From Osedax fenrisi (lineage: Eukaryota; Annelida; Polychaeta; Sabellida; Siboglinidae): a stretch of 64,000 bases of DNA. The DNA is taken from contig OZ025239.1 in the NCBI GenBank assembly GCA_964019155.1, forward strand, positions 77,929,600 through 77,993,599. The letters run 5' to 3'. The notes beneath the pieces were generated by a model. The model had not been told where the DNA came from. It ran no database searches and was given only the letters and a program-made list of their open reading frames with translations. The position numbers and the translations under genes are program-made. Shown one piece after another: positions 12,950-26,020 of the stretch. Position 1 is the stretch's first letter, and the number at the start of each line of letters is the position of its first letter.

Positions 12950-13735
12950 TATAGCTCAATCTATTATTGATTCTAAATGTTTAATTACTGCAATTACTGA
13001 AACATGGTTGACTGATAATGATTTTGCTTTATCATCGCAATTAATTCCTCAAAGATATAATGTAATTCTTGCGAATAGATCGACGCCTTCTCGTGATGGT
13101 GATCTTGCACAGGTATATTCATCTAATTTGAAACTTTTCATATCTAACATTCCTTCATGTGAAATGTTGATTTGCCATCTCAGATTTTCATCTTATACAA
13201 TACATATTGTTCTTTTTACCGTCCCTCTTTTTCTAGCATATCTGTATTTTCGATGACCTTGAGTATATTTTTGAATCTATCTCTTCTGACAATATAATTA
13301 TTCTTGGTGATTTCAATATACAATATAATTCTTCTAATTCTCCTGCATCATCTTTAAAATGTCTGCATTATGAGTTATTTCTAAAGCAACATATACATTT
13401 CCCCACTAATGCCAATGGAAACTGTATCGATCTTGTTATATCACCATCCTCGTATAATCTTGTTTCATCTCTTTTTCAAAGCTTTCTAATCTCTGATCAT
13501 TTTGCAGTTACACTTGAGTTGTTATTGCCAACTTTTGCTATTCCTCGACCAGTAAGTTCATTTAGAAAGATATCTGCTATTAATATAACTTCTTTTGTTA
13601 GCTCCGTTTGTTCTCAACTCGATATCCATCAGTGTTATCTCTTACCTGACTCTCTCTTTCACAATTTTAACTCGGCTGTTTCTAATTCTCTTGCATTATT
13701 TGCACCTACTGAATCTCCCAATTGATCATATTCCA
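12950..13735 (+). pseudogene. LINE apurinic-type endonuclease domain (broken)
   Basis: Three motifs appear in order: AITETWLTDND (near 12990-13020, catalytic Glu), ILGDFNIQYN (near 13300, catalytic Asp) and FLISDHFAVTLE (near 13490-13515, SDH). Between the first two the frame is lost, so the domain is split into at least two pieces. This is the exonuclease/endonuclease/phosphatase fold that nicks target DNA for target-primed reverse transcription. Confidence 0.75.
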
Positions 13736-14099
13736 AATCTCCTTTGTTTAGTAATGAGCTAATTAATCTACGTCGTTCACTCAACAAAATACCAATCGAC
13801 CAACCTTGATGCTGATCTTAAAGCCTTCAAAGTATCTCGTCAATGTATAGATGTAAACTTCTCAACTATAAATCATCCTACTTTACTGGTAAACTTAATA
13901 ACTTAGGTATATCCTATAAACAAGCATTTACACTTTAATTTAAATTGATTGTTCGAGATCTCAACATTAGAAAGATGTGTAACAAGCTAACTTTTACTTT
14001 AACCAAGTGCCTTAGTCATGCTCTTGTATTCAGTAGACTTCGGAACTGCTGTTCCTTATTTACTACTCTAAACCTTCATTTATTGCACAGACTTGAAAC

Positions 14100-14455
14100 T
14101 ATTCAGTGCCAGCAATAATAATACTCTACAAACTTGATCATCGAACAATGGTTTCCATTTCATTTCTGATGCATTCGCTTGGATGGTTAAAGTCCTTTGT
14201 ATAACGCATCGAGCAATTTATCAAGCCAGCCCTGAATATATCGATAATGTCATTACTTTACACTTGGACAATCGACCTCGTCGTATTGGCTCAAATATGA
14301 TGCTCCATCAACCTATCAATACGACAGTATACGCCAAATCGGCATTTGTAGTCGTAGTTCCAAAGTGTTGGAATGCATTGAAAGCTCACATCAGATCAAC
14401 TGAATCTGAACCTTTATTTAAACGTAAAGTATATAACTATTTTATTTCTTTATAA
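14100..14455 (+). pseudogene. C-terminal tail of LINE reverse transcriptase
   Basis: The frame 14183-14455 reads SPEYIDNVITLHL, then AKSAFVVVVPKCWNALKAHI and ends near FKRKVYNYF. This matches the usual L2/CR1 tail pattern A-F-x5-P-x2-W-N-x-L-P-x2-I followed by FK..L..YLF. Stop TAA is at 14453-14455. The region joins the endonuclease part directly, the RT palm being deleted. Confidence 0.65.
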
Positions 14456-14617
14456 CTGCATTATTTAATATTGTTCTTGTTCTTTTATATATATATATTG
14501 TTCTTGTTATTGTTCTCATATTTATTTGTGTTCAGTTTGTTATTACCTTCATTATTATTAACGCCGATAAATCTATGATGTTTTGTAGTCAATAAACTAT
14601 TTAATAATTATGATAAT

Positions 14618-14866
14618 ACATAATGTAATTATAATTTATCTGATTGGTTCATCAATAATATATAGTTTATCTATTGGTATATAGGGTGTCCGTATTCGGT
14701 ACCCATGTCCGTTATCTATTGAATAAAAGGATTAAATAAAATTTCAAAATCAGAATAATATCTATAATCATATAATATTAATATATTGTAAATGTTGAAT
14801 ACAAATATTGAGTCGTACAATTTTAAGACCATTTATTGTTAAAGTCCGTATTAGGTTACTTTCCCC
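14618..14866 (+). mobile_element. Family A transposon copy 2, right portion
   Basis: The match to copy 1 resumes with ATAATGTAATTATAATTT and runs through GGGTGTCCGTATTCGGTACC to the intact right end TTAGGTTACTTTCCCC, followed by TA. With 9757-10168 it makes one copy about 660 bp long lacking its left tip. Confidence 0.75.
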
Positions 14867-14867
14867 T

Positions 14868-15722
14868 ACATTTCCAACACCAATTAAATTTTTAATAATT
14901 ATATCTATATATAAAAACAATATCCGTTATGAATCTAGAAATTATAGACTAAAATCAATGTTATGCCAACTTTCAAAAATATTTGAAAAAATAATTCACA
15001 TCAGATTTAGTTCCTTTTTTATAAAAAAAAACTATACAAACATGCAATATGGTTATATCAAATAACGTAATACAAAATATGCTAACAAACAAAATAAATC
15101 AATATATACATTATTTCTTGATATAAGTAAAGCTTTTGATATGTTAGATCATGCAATTTTAATAAATAAATTATATAAATCCGGAATTAGATTAACTCGC
15201 TTAAATTAAGAAATATCTATTTATTAACCAGAAAACAATCTATTTTAATTAATAATAAAAAAAAACAAATATCTTAGAAAATAATATTGGTGTACCGAAG
15301 AGATCGATACTTGGTCCAATTATTTATAATATATATATATATATAAAAACTAATACTAACACACAAAAAGGATCATAAGAATAATAAATAAAACCACAAA
15401 CTTTTGTGAACATACTGATAATCTATTTTTAATAAATAAAATATTAAAATTAATAGTTTTATATATATATGTACGATCTTCATAATAATAATGTACCTAT
15501 ACATTTATACAATGTACACATAAGATATTAAAATAAATATAAATTATGAAATAAACCTTCTTACAAAATACCATTTTCAATATATATATATAAATATATA
15601 TATTAATAACCGGACCAAAACTATGGATTAATCTACCTAATAATATCAAAAATATACAAAATAAAATCCATATAATAAAAATTAAAAATGCTATCAATAA
15701 ATTATATATAAATAGAATACAT
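14868..15722 (+). mobile_element. decayed LINE: RT middle and C-terminal tail
   Basis: Readable RT pieces: YRLKSMLCQLSKIFEKII (about 14940-14995), LDISKAFDMLDHAILINK (about 15118-15170) and the tail GPKLWINLPNNI (about 15610-15650). Frames change between pieces and stops are frequent. It begins directly after the right end of a family A element. L2/Jockey-like RT. Confidence 0.6.
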
Positions 15723-16530
15723 TTATATATAAAAGTATGTGTGTATATATGTATGTATATATATAATATTATTATATTATTATAAAAAAATATATTTACT
15801 TATAAAGGATAAAGAGATATTAAGAAAAGAAGAATTATTTAAAATAATATATAAAATAATTAAAGTATTAAATACAAGAAAAACTAAAGAAAAAAGAAAA
15901 ACAATAAATAAAAGAAAAACTACAAAAAGAAAAGAAAAGAAAACTATTAAGAAAAGAACAACTATAAAGAAAAGAAAAACAATAAATAAAAGAAAGACAA
16001 ATTATACAGAAAAGAAAGAAAATCAAAACGTAAATAATAAGAGAAAAGTAGTTCCGGTAAGTATTTGTATGTAGGATATATGGGCGACGATAACATAAAA
16101 TATATATATTATTTTTGAATCCTTTTAGGAGAACAAATGATATATATATTTGTAAATTAACAACAACAATCAAAATTTAAATTATACTATTAAATATTAT
16201 CATTATTATTATATAGTTTATAAATTATATATATTATACTATTAAATATTTTAAATATTGTAATACAATTTTCATATTTAATAGAATATTGTACAAATAA
16301 TTAAAAAATGTATATAAATATTAAAAAAGTTAACATATAATAATGAACATTTATGAAAAATCCACTAAAATTAATTATTTGAGCTCAGATAACATAAAAA
16401 GATATATTTTTCTTTACGAAATATTTATCATTTGTTAATATTCGTTTATTATATCATGAGATATTTTAATTTATTTACCTATTAAGGAAAGTTTTTACAT
16501 TTTAGAATGGTATACAAATTGTATATTCTT
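15723..16530. other. AT-rich stretch with a purine-rich Lys-coding tract
   Basis: Bases 15800-16050 are an A/G-rich imperfect repeat built on AAAAGAAAAAC, whose open frame (15739-16074) would code mostly Lys/Thr/Asn. I read it as simple sequence, not a gene. The remainder is AT-rich with no recognisable feature. Confidence 0.45.
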
Positions 16531-16590
16531 AATGAGTCATACTATGTTAAGACCATATAGTTAAAGTGTCCGTATTAGGTTACTTTCCCC
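16531..16590 (+). mobile_element. Family A transposon, right tip only (copy 3)
   Basis: From AATGAGTCATACTATGTTAA to the terminal GTTACTTTCCCC, followed by TA. The rest of the element is not found upstream. LINE sequence starts right after it. Confidence 0.65.
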
Positions 16591-18496
16591 TACTTATACA
16601 TCTAAATCTATTATTGATAATATTTATACTAATAATAATAATATACCATATATAAATGATCTTTTAATATCGGATATATCTGATAATTTACCTATTATTG
16701 TATTATATAAAAATCATTTAAATATTAATTATAATAAATTTAAAAATAATCAAAAAACTTTGTATAATAGATCACTTAATTAAATTAATTAATTAATATT
16801 AACAACATTAGAAATTTTCTAATAAACCATGATTATATTTACTGGATAATATTAAATCTAATGTTATTGATTTTATTAATAAAATTACAAAAGTGTATCA
16901 TGATAATAATTTCCCATTAGTAAAGAACCACTAAATTTAAAAATTCACCACGGATTGATAATAAAATTAAAAAATAATACATACAAAATATATTTTATAT
17001 ACAAAATGTATTCAAATGAATGATAACTCATTAATAAATATATATGTTTATATTAATGTTATAAATAAATTTACAAATTATTTACGTAAAGCTAAACATC
17101 TATATTATTCTAATTTAACTTCATCAAATAAAACACCAAAAAATAAGGAAAACACCTAATTATCTACTAAATAAAATAAATAATAATAATAATATAAATA
17201 ATATTTCTAAAAATAATATCAGTGAAACAGATAGGTAATAATTGTACTACTCTAATAAGAAACTAACAATAATTGTTATACATCTTTTTTAATATATTAA
17301 TTTAGCAACAAATCTAACATCAAATAATAGTTCAGATAATTATAATTATAATATTAACTCCTCTTTATTTTTTACCATTATAAATTCCACTGAATTGACG
17401 AATATTATAAATACTATGAAATGAACATACAGTACGGACTTATATGACATTAATTCTGTTATTATAAATAATATAGAATATCTTAGGTGTGTTCATCATA
17501 TATGTGTTCCTTTATCTATGTTTTATAACAAATGTTTTAGTGCAGGTTACTTTCCAGATTCTCTAAAAATTGCTAAAGTAATTCCAATATATAAAAAAGG
17601 AATAAAAGAAAATATTGAGAATTATAGACAGATATATATCTATTTTACCTATTTTATCTAACATATTTGAAAAATTAATAAAGATAAGAATAAGTTCATT
17701 TATTGAAAAAATAATATAATAAATAATAGACCATTTGGTATTTGTAATAATATGTACTATTGATGCTATCAATGCCTCACTAGAAGAAGTAACCGATAAT
17801 TTAGATAGTCAATTAAAATATTCAATGTTATCATTAGATTTGTCAAAAGCTTTAGATACCATAAATCGTAATATTCTAATTAATAAACTTAGAAATATTA
17901 GAATGAGGTGCCTGGTTGAAGCTTATGAAATGTTATCTATTTTATGATAGTATTATATATTACTATTTAACAACTAGTTATTTAAAAAAATAGTAATTCA
18001 TCATTATTACCTATAAAAATAGGAGTTTATCGGGATTATGATCTGGTACCCCTGTTGTTTCTAATACATATAAATGATATTGCGTATATTGATAGGGATG
18101 TATCTCTTATTATATTTGCAGGCGATACTAGTTTTATATTAACTATAATATTATTAGAAAAAATAATTAATTATAAAATGATTAAGATAAATAATTAGTC
18201 TATTAATATTAAATTATATATTAATATAAAAAAAACTAATCATTTAATAATTTGAATGATGATCAAATAAATATATGTATTGGAAAAAATGTAATAGATC
18301 AATTAGATTATGTGAAAGATTATGTGTATATTGATTCCAAACTAAATTGGAAAAGACATATAAATTCATTACATTGAAATTATCGAAAATAATCTCGGTT
18401 TTCATAAATTGAAAAATAAATGATTCTGCTTTATTAATAATAATTAAATATGTAGTCATGTATTCGGTACCTTATTGTATTAAGATATGGGGTCAA

Positions 18497-18536
<40 letters not shown>

Positions 18537-18640
18537 ATAAATAATGTATTATTATTATATTTGTGATCAAATTAGATAAAAATATTTAAAATCTTTAAAG
18601 TTGGAGTTTAAAAAAACATTGGTTTTTCATATCTATTTAC
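16591..18640 (+). mobile_element. decayed LINE: end of endonuclease through RT
   Basis: Pieces in order: LISDISDNLPIIV (near 16665, degenerate endonuclease SDH region); NKCFSAGYFPDSLKIAKVIP with IYKKGIKENIENYR (17530-17625); LSLDLSKALDTINRNIL (17830-17880); LVPLLFLIHINDI (18047-18085); FAGDTSFI in place of FADD (18116-18139); and LDYVKDYVYIDSKLNWKRHI (18300-18365). Many stops and shifts. The catalytic FADD box has one Asp changed to Gly, so this copy is dead. Confidence 0.7.
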
Positions 18641-18671
18641 ATGTTTCGTGTGAAGGTCCCCTTTAAGATAC

Positions 18672-18719
<48 letters not shown>
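18500..18719. repeat. (TA)n microsatellites
   Basis: Two pure (TA)n tracts at 18500-18532 and 18671-18719. Confidence 0.85.
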
Positions 18720-18721
<2 letters not shown>

Positions 18722-20671
18722 ACGCTATGGATGTAAATATATATTAAGGTGCTCCCTTAAAATTATATTATATGTATAAGTTAAAAATTAATTAATAAAA
18801 ATAAAAATGATATAAGTATAATTGAATATTTATTTTATTCGATTTCCTCTCTACAAAATAAGTATTGAATTTTTTTGAAAATTCAAAATCTCAAGAAATA
18901 ATTAAGATGTTCACATAATTTAAATTGCATAACACTAAGATACATTTTTTTAATTGTTAGAAATAGAATTTTAAATGATTAGAATATTAGTTTTAAAAAT
19001 ATCAGTATTTTTAAAAAGTAAAAAATAAATAAAAATAAAATATTTAATTTATAAATTTAATTATCAATTATTTATCAACTCTATATCTAATCACACATAT
19101 TTTCTATAGCTACAATATACATATTATACTAAACATACTAACTTTAGTATATATACTATGAAACTAATTTGACTAACTATTTAGCAATTTTCATAAAAAA
19201 AACAAATATTCTGAGATAATTTATGTTAATGATTGACTATATTATTTATCTGCTTTTTGACTGTTATTATTATGATAACAGTTATATTAGCTAATTCTTA
19301 CAATTTTTATATTATATTTATATAACTTATATAGTTTGTCATGATTTTGACATATATTGCATCCATAGGTCAATCCTATAAATTATTGAAAAACAGTTTT
19401 ATTCATTATTTTATTAAAAAAAGATAGTGTTATAAAATTATGTTTTTTTATGCTTTATATATGTTTATAACATACGATATATTGACATATCATATATTAT
19501 ACATGTATACATAAATATATGTATACTATAGTAATCTATTTTTTAAACAATACTTTTTTAAAAAAAATTTTAATTGTAAAGACCGTGTATCCCCTTAAGT
19601 AGCTTTGGTTCTAAAAATAATGTTTCCAGACTTTAAAGTATGTATTGTATCAGATAATGTTATATACAATTATTTATAAGTTTAAGTTTTGAAAAGCTTC
19701 TCTCTCTCAGGTTTATTATTTGCAATTACATATATTAGGATGATCATTTCTACATTTAGATATACATTTAGCCAACCATATTTTTATATTTTCATATTTG
19801 GATAGTCCATTCCTTTGAAGTGTATATCAATATATTATAATATATGTTTAATAATGAATCACCTTATTTACTAATTATATTAATTTCAGATGTCAGATGA
19901 TATATATATATATATATCGTTTGATCAACATCCCAAATATTGCTTTTATTATTATTTTATTTACTTTCGGTGTGTGTAAATCACAACTTATTTATATTTG
20001 TTTACTATTATTTATATATTTCTGTCATATTATTTATTGTTAACCATCGTTTTGAATCTATTCAATAAACTATTATATATCTATCTATCTATCTATATAT
20101 ACATATTAATTATTTATATAATATAATTATTAATAACTACATGATTATATTTTTTTATATATACTTATTAATTAAATTTTCAAATATTTGTAGAAAATAT
20201 TTATTTTTAACTTCGTATATGATGTAAATTCACTAATTTGACCATGTGTTATCATTATACTAATTCATTTTATTTGTATAGTACTCCAATCAACTCCTCA
20301 TAATCATGTATTTTATCGACTATATATTTAGAGAGTGCATCGATATTTTTTATTACCATATTATCTCAATTAAACTTAACTGCAACACTTTTCTGATCGA
20401 CTTTATTCAACAAAGTAATTTGCTAAACTTTGTTCATAACAATTGAAGTCTCAAATTCTTGCATTTTATTTAATAAATACGTTGACTCTATTAATGTAAT
20501 TTACGTAATGTTTTTAACATATATAATATCAGATATAACTTATATAATTATGAATATACACAAGATAATGCACTAATAACATCTGCTTGTTAGCATCTGC
20601 TTGTTATGCCTATAACCATATTATATTCGATAATAGGTTTTTATAAAAAAATATTATATTCTTTCTATAAT
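18720..20671. other. AT-rich spacer, no gene seen
   Basis: No exon of the downstream transporter, RNA gene or transposon end was recognised. A (TCTA)n run lies at 20075-20095. Confidence 0.4.
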
Positions 20672-20905
20672 CTAGATGTTAATATCATCTATATATAGGT
20701 TGGCTTTATATAAACTATATTGATTTGGTATGAAAGCAAATAATAGTGCTACAATTGTCGAAGATTCAACAGCATTTTTCCCAACTAGATGTATTGAATG
20801 CGCAGCGTAAGGGATAAATATTGGCAATGGACTATGATTTATTATGACATCTTGTATTTCATTGAATCTTATATACATATTGATGGCATTGTCATAACAA
20901 GAGCC
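20672..20905 (-). pseudogene. hAT transposase fragment
   Basis: The minus-strand frame reads GSCYDNAINM, then PIFIPYAAHSIHLVGKNAVE and LLFAFIPNQYSLY. This matches the catalytic-core block of hAT transposases of the ZMYM-like group, usually G.YDNASNM...IPC.AHSLNLVG...A. About 77 residues survive with no start and no zinc-finger or dimerisation domain, and no TIR was seen nearby. Confidence 0.65.
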
Positions 20906-21159
20906 CTATAATCTTTTATATTTATATTATTATTAAAAAAATTCTAATAAATTATTAGCTTGATAATTGACCAATGTGATAATTAATCTCTACGTACAAT
21001 GTACGTCGTACATCAAGAAATATTAAATAATCATACCTTCCTTGGTATATATAATGATGGTTATTTACTGATATACATTTGATATATCTGTAATTGAGTC
21101 CACTTATACAATATAAAATTTTATAATAAATATATATAATTTATATATGTAATATTATA

Positions 21160-21661
21160 GGGGAAAATAATCTAATACGGACACTTTAACAATAAATGGT
21201 CTTAAAATGATATGACTCAATATTTGTATTCAACAATTACAATATATTAATATTATATGATTATAGATATTATTGTGATTTTAAAATTTGATTTAATCAT
21301 TTTATTCAAAAATAACGGGGATGTCCGTATTCGGTACCCATGTCCGAATGCGGACACCCTGTGTTATAATACGGACATCCTATATACCAATGGATAAACT
21401 ATATATTATTAATGAACCAATGAGATAAATTACAATTACATTATTTATAATTAATTTGATGAATAATTCAATATGATTTAATTAATAATTAATTTATTAA
21501 TTTTTATTATTTTATTAATTAATAATACAAGTATAAATAATAATATTTTTAGATTTAGCTTCATTGGTAGTATTAATATTATAACACATGCGATTTTTAT
21601 TAACATTAGAATAGTTCAAATGCTGCGCGCTTATTTGTTATAGGGTGTTCGTATTAAGAGG
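21160..21661 (-). mobile_element. Family A transposon half-copy, inverted (copy 4)
   Basis: Starts with the family's right tip in inverse orientation, GGGGAAAATAATCTAATACG, preceded by TA, and runs inward through GGTACCCATGTCCGAATGCG, CTTCATTGGTAGTATTAAT and the GCTGCGCGC box to GTTCGTATTAAGA, where it stops. Together with the half-copy at 22199-22747 it forms an inverted pair. Confidence 0.75.
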
Positions 21662-22198
21662 GTGTTCACACGATAGGTGTTTTGCTTGTCGTACGAACAA
21701 ATGCTGAACCGAATTCTTCAAAATCATAGATTCGGTCCAACATTTACTCGGATTCCTATTTTTCTCGTCGTACAGCAAAAATGGAAAATATCCTATTTTT
21801 TGCTGGACCGAAATAAATGCTGGACCGAAATATCTTACTATCTTTGGTAATGTTTACAATATTTTATAAAAATATTATACTGAATAATTGTTATATAATT
21901 AATCGTATTACTACAATATAAAATACAATATAAACATGAATTATACAGAATATACAAAATTAAATAATTCAAGTAAATATTTAATAAAAAGTAGTTTAAT
22001 TAAATGCTTTAAATATCGAGAATCGTTGTAAATAATTATGCGCCCGTATAGTTCTCGTTCTGCTATTTTCATACGAAATATCCAGTGCAATTTCGCCAGT
22101 TATTAAACATAATAAATTATTTAAATAAGTATCCATAATCATAATACATGTAATTATAATAGATAAATTAAAATATTATTTGAATTTGAAATTTTAAG
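21662..22198. mobile_element. insert between inverted family A arms, left end like PIF/Harbinger
   Basis: Begins GGGTGTTCACACGATAGG and contains several TGCTGGACCGAAAT / CGGTCCAACATTTA repeats, unlike either neighbour. The GGGTGTT start resembles ends of PIF/Harbinger elements, but no matching right end was found, so the type is uncertain. Confidence 0.4.
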
Positions 22199-22747
22199 AG
22201 GTCATATAAGTTCCTAATACGGACACTCCAGATGTATAATACGGACACCCTATAACCAATCAGTGCGCAGCATATTAACTATTCTGATTTTCATAAAAAT
22301 CGCGTGAGTTATAATATTAATACCACCAATAATACTAAATCTAAAATGTGTATTATTTAGATACTTAAATTGTATTATTAATTAAAAAAATAATAAAAAT
22401 AAATAAATTATTAACTAATTAAATTAGAATAAATTGTTCATAAAATTAATTATAAATAATGTAATTGTAATTTTTCTGATTGATTCATCAATTATATATA
22501 ATTTATCCAGTATATATATAGGGTGTCCGTATTATAACATAGGATATCCGTATTCAGATATGGGTACTGAATACGGACACCCCCGTTATATATGGAATTA
22601 AAATATTAAATAAAATGTTTAAATCTCAATAATATCTATAATCATATAATATTAATATATTATAATTTTTGAATAAAAATAATGAGTCATAAAATGTTAA
22701 GACCATTTATTGTTAAAGTGTATTAGGTTATAAAGTATACTTTCACC
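22199..22747 (+). mobile_element. Family A transposon half-copy (copy 5)
   Basis: Runs from GTCATATAAGTTCCTAATAC through TACGGACACCCTATAACCAA and the GCGTGAGTTATAATATTAAT block to a degraded right tip (TACTTTCACC). It is the mirror image of copy 4 at 21160-21661. Confidence 0.75.
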
Positions 22748-22751
22748 TACA

Positions 22752-23190
22752 TGAAAGTATTATTAGTGTAACTCAATTTACCGTATGTGGACCTCATCTT
22801 TTCTCAATTTATAATATGTTATTACGACTTAACTAAATACACATGGTATTCACTAACACATCTACTAGGATAATAGTGCATTATATACCGACACTCTACA
22901 TTCTAAAGTGACTGCCACTCGCACAACTATTAATGATATAATTAGTATCCTTAGTAAATACTTTAGTAACACTTTACTAACAATAATTACTAACAAAACT
23001 GAATGCATAATATTTCACAATAAATCATAAATTCACCCTGTTATTAAACATATATTTATTTTCAATTGAAATATTAAAACTAGCTCTAGCACTATGGTTG
23101 CAGCACCAGCACCAGTTGCCATTTAGGTTTTAGATTTAATTCACTAGCAATATGGACTCTAAAATAGTATACATAATTAAACAATATAAT
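22752..23190 (+). mobile_element. LINE RT fragment, one of an inverted pair
   Basis: Close to the complement of 55395-55865, for example TGTAACTCAATTTACCGTAT, CCTTAGTAAATACTTTAGTA and ACCAGCACCAG. Translated pieces read VTQFTV..GPHLFSIYNMLL and NKTECIIFHNKS, matching the LINE RT block QGSV.GPLLF.IYIND and the later NPNKTE.I.F block. Several stops. Confidence 0.65.
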
Positions 23191-23607
23191 AATAAAATCT
23201 GCCAAATACACTACATAATATACCTATAAAAATAGTCAATAAAATAAGATATAGTGATAAAACAAATAATATAAAAAAATTAGTAAAACTTTAAACACAT
23301 TTTGTTGACGGCTTTTTAAAAGTGATAATATTTTTTTAATATTTATCATATTATAATAATAATTCCCTAATTGTTGGCCAATAATTGAAATACAAAACGA
23401 TGTTCTATCAGTTCTAATTTTTTTTCTGATAAACATATGTCTTCTGACAGAAAAAAACAATTTTTGTTATTAGTAAGTGTATTTTTACTTGCTTTAAACA
23501 TAACAATTGAAGTTTTTAATTTAACAATATCAATCAATTTCATGTATTTTTTATAGATAATTAAACTATGAATATCTTTGAAAAGTAGTCTATTACTCTA
23601 GTTACTC

Positions 23608-23650
<43 letters not shown>

Positions 23651-23713
23651 CAGTTACCATACTATAATAGTATTCAAAATGATATAATATTGTATAATTA
23701 TTGTAAGTATACT

Positions 23714-23758
<45 letters not shown>

Positions 23759-24190
23759 GCATGCAGGTGAATAGATGTATGGTGCAATACATATTTATAG
23801 CTCTAAATGAATCGGCACGATTATTATTAATAGGCTAATCATTAATAGGGTAATCATTACATCTATAATCCATCTATTATACGATATCAGTCGTACACCG
23901 AAACGTCAAATGTATTCAATATATTAGTAGTACTTAGTAGTAATAGTTGTATACTACTTTTTATATGCATTGGTTTGTGTTATTATATAAGCGATGCCTC
24001 TATATGGACACTCGTAATGCGTGCGTACAAAATCGCTAACCATTACTAAAATAATACTCGAACCCCAATAGGCTCGCACATCAGTGTTATAACGTAAACA
24101 ATAGCGTAGAGTAATCATTATTATACAGATATTATCGTAACACTATACAGCTCTGATCAAACAGATAACTACTTAATTACTACTTAAGCG
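23191..24190. other. upstream region of the transporter gene
   Basis: Contains (TA)n tracts at 23610-23645 and 23719-23753. From about 23880 to 24190 the base composition becomes less AT-rich with several CGs (for example ATGCGTGCGTAC), which may mark the promoter or 5' UTR; no TATA box or initiator can be called with confidence in such AT-rich DNA. No upstream coding exon was found. Confidence 0.4.
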
Positions 24191-24264
24191 ATGAACGAGG
24201 GCAAATACCACACCAACGAGAATCCGTATGCCAGCGCGAATATATTCTCGCTGGTATTCAATTC
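24191..24264 (+). CDS. ABCC gene exon 1 (start codon)
   Basis: Residues 1-24 plus two bases. Reads MNEGKYHTNENPYASANIFS; the NP..SAN..S pattern is the usual N-terminus before the first ABCC transmembrane domain. The ATG at 24191 follows an in-frame TAA at 24185-24187. Donor GTTAGT. The in-frame GT at 24254 is rejected because it would break phase with exon 2. Confidence 0.88.
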
Positions 24265-25324
24265 GTTAGTGTATTCAATTTTCGTGCACTGTATTAACCA
24301 TATAAGTTAACATATCGTAATATATTACACAATAGTGTTCGCGATATATTAATCTATTTATAGAATTATTCTCATGTATATTGTTTACAATTACACATGA
24401 GGTAATAACATATTTCATTGGCACTATAATACATAACCGTATTATTTTTATTACTTATAGTTTGATACTAGAGGTGCATCTTTCTATGTTTGTACATAAA
24501 TAACTTTTGTTTACGTTTACAATGATATTTTACGTAGATATAGACAGATTTTAATTTAATAGTTATGCATTAAATGTATATATATATATATATATGTATT
24601 ATAGTTGACCTGTGTCAAAATGATATAATATATATATATATTATTAATGATTATTATTTTATAAATGTTTAATTATTATATATCCAATGAGTATACCAGG
24701 CACACGGTACCTCTCTACACTGGTACATTGGTACATTGGTATATATCTTTGATATGTAAACAAACTAAATTGTTGAAGAAAATGTCTTTAATATCACAAA
24801 TATACTAATATTTAAATACTAATAATATATAGTATATGATCATATTTTAATATAATGATATGCTATTAATAATTAATAATTAATAATTAATACTTAATAT
24901 ATATTTGATAATTTTATTTTATTAGTGTAATACCTATTTATATTGAATTTGTATTATAAATCTAAAATATAAAAATGAATGAGTATTTATTGCATACATA
25001 TTACCAATTGTATTAATGAATAAATATACATAATAACTTATATATTAAAGTGATACAATTTTGTAATCGAAAAAATATTTATATATTATTATTCATACAC
25101 ATATAATATATATATATATATATATAAATAATTAAAATAAATTAAACAATTTATTTGCTAATTGTATTCTTTTGAATGGATACTATTTATTATATCTTTC
25201 AGTTTGTTCTTGTTTATGTTTTTTTAATTTTTGTTTATTTATTTAAACTATTTATAGTTTGACATCCAGGACTCAACTCGTTACTGTAATTTTTATAAAT
25301 TGTACATCATTTTTAAAAAAAATT

Positions 25325-25374
<50 letters not shown>

Positions 25375-25967
25375 AGTAATACGATGAGATAATGGCCCAC
25401 TTATGTTTTCACTACACATTTTAGTCTACGTCACTCATGTTACTAGAAATTCGGTCCATATTATAATATTTCGAATAATAGATAGGTTATTTATGGATCA
25501 TTAATGTTTAGACCTTCATCCTTGACATATATTTGTATTATATAGTAACTGTTTACAATGATAAAATTGGTATGTTATAGTATTTAATCACGGCCAAAAT
25601 ATTGTGATAAATATATTTATATATAAGCATTATAAAATAGTATTTAATATATATATAATATATTTATAAAAATAAATACAATATAATTTAACAACCCAAG
25701 AAGGTATGATATATATACTATAATATGGTATTTTACTAATTAATTACAACTCTCAAATTAATTAACTATAATCTAATGATCTTATGGATATACAGCATTT
25801 AATTAATATTTATAACGTTCCATTACATGCAACAGATAATAATCTAAATAAGCACATGATAGATGATTAATATGTATATCGATGACTTATCACAGTATTA
25901 ATAGTATCACAGTATTAATAGTATCACAGTATTAACATCAAGTATTGTATTACATAACATATAAAAT

Positions 25968-26020
<53 letters not shown>

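Larger units (their letters stand above)
10169..14617 (+). mobile_element. LINE with PHD-type ORF1, endonuclease and RT tail (internally deleted, inserted in family A)
   Basis: In order: a long 5' leader (10169-11920) with a (TA)n tract and a 43-bp tandem array; ORF1 beginning near 11921 with a Cys/His finger; an endonuclease region (about 12950-13730); and only the last part of the RT (14100-14455). RT palm motifs (QGS, FADD) are missing, so the centre of ORF2 has been lost. Several frameshifts and stops are present. The element sits inside family A copy 2, so it is the younger insertion. Clade: L2/CR1-like, inferred from the PHD finger, endonuclease and tail motif together. Confidence 0.75.

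Noticed and set aside
15739..16074. A Lys-rich protein gene
   Set aside because: The frame is a purine-rich simple repeat; both strands are open here only because of base composition.
23236..23460. A minus-strand 74-codon frame as a LINE tail
   Set aside because: A faint resemblance to RT C-terminal tails, but no motif is clear enough to support it.
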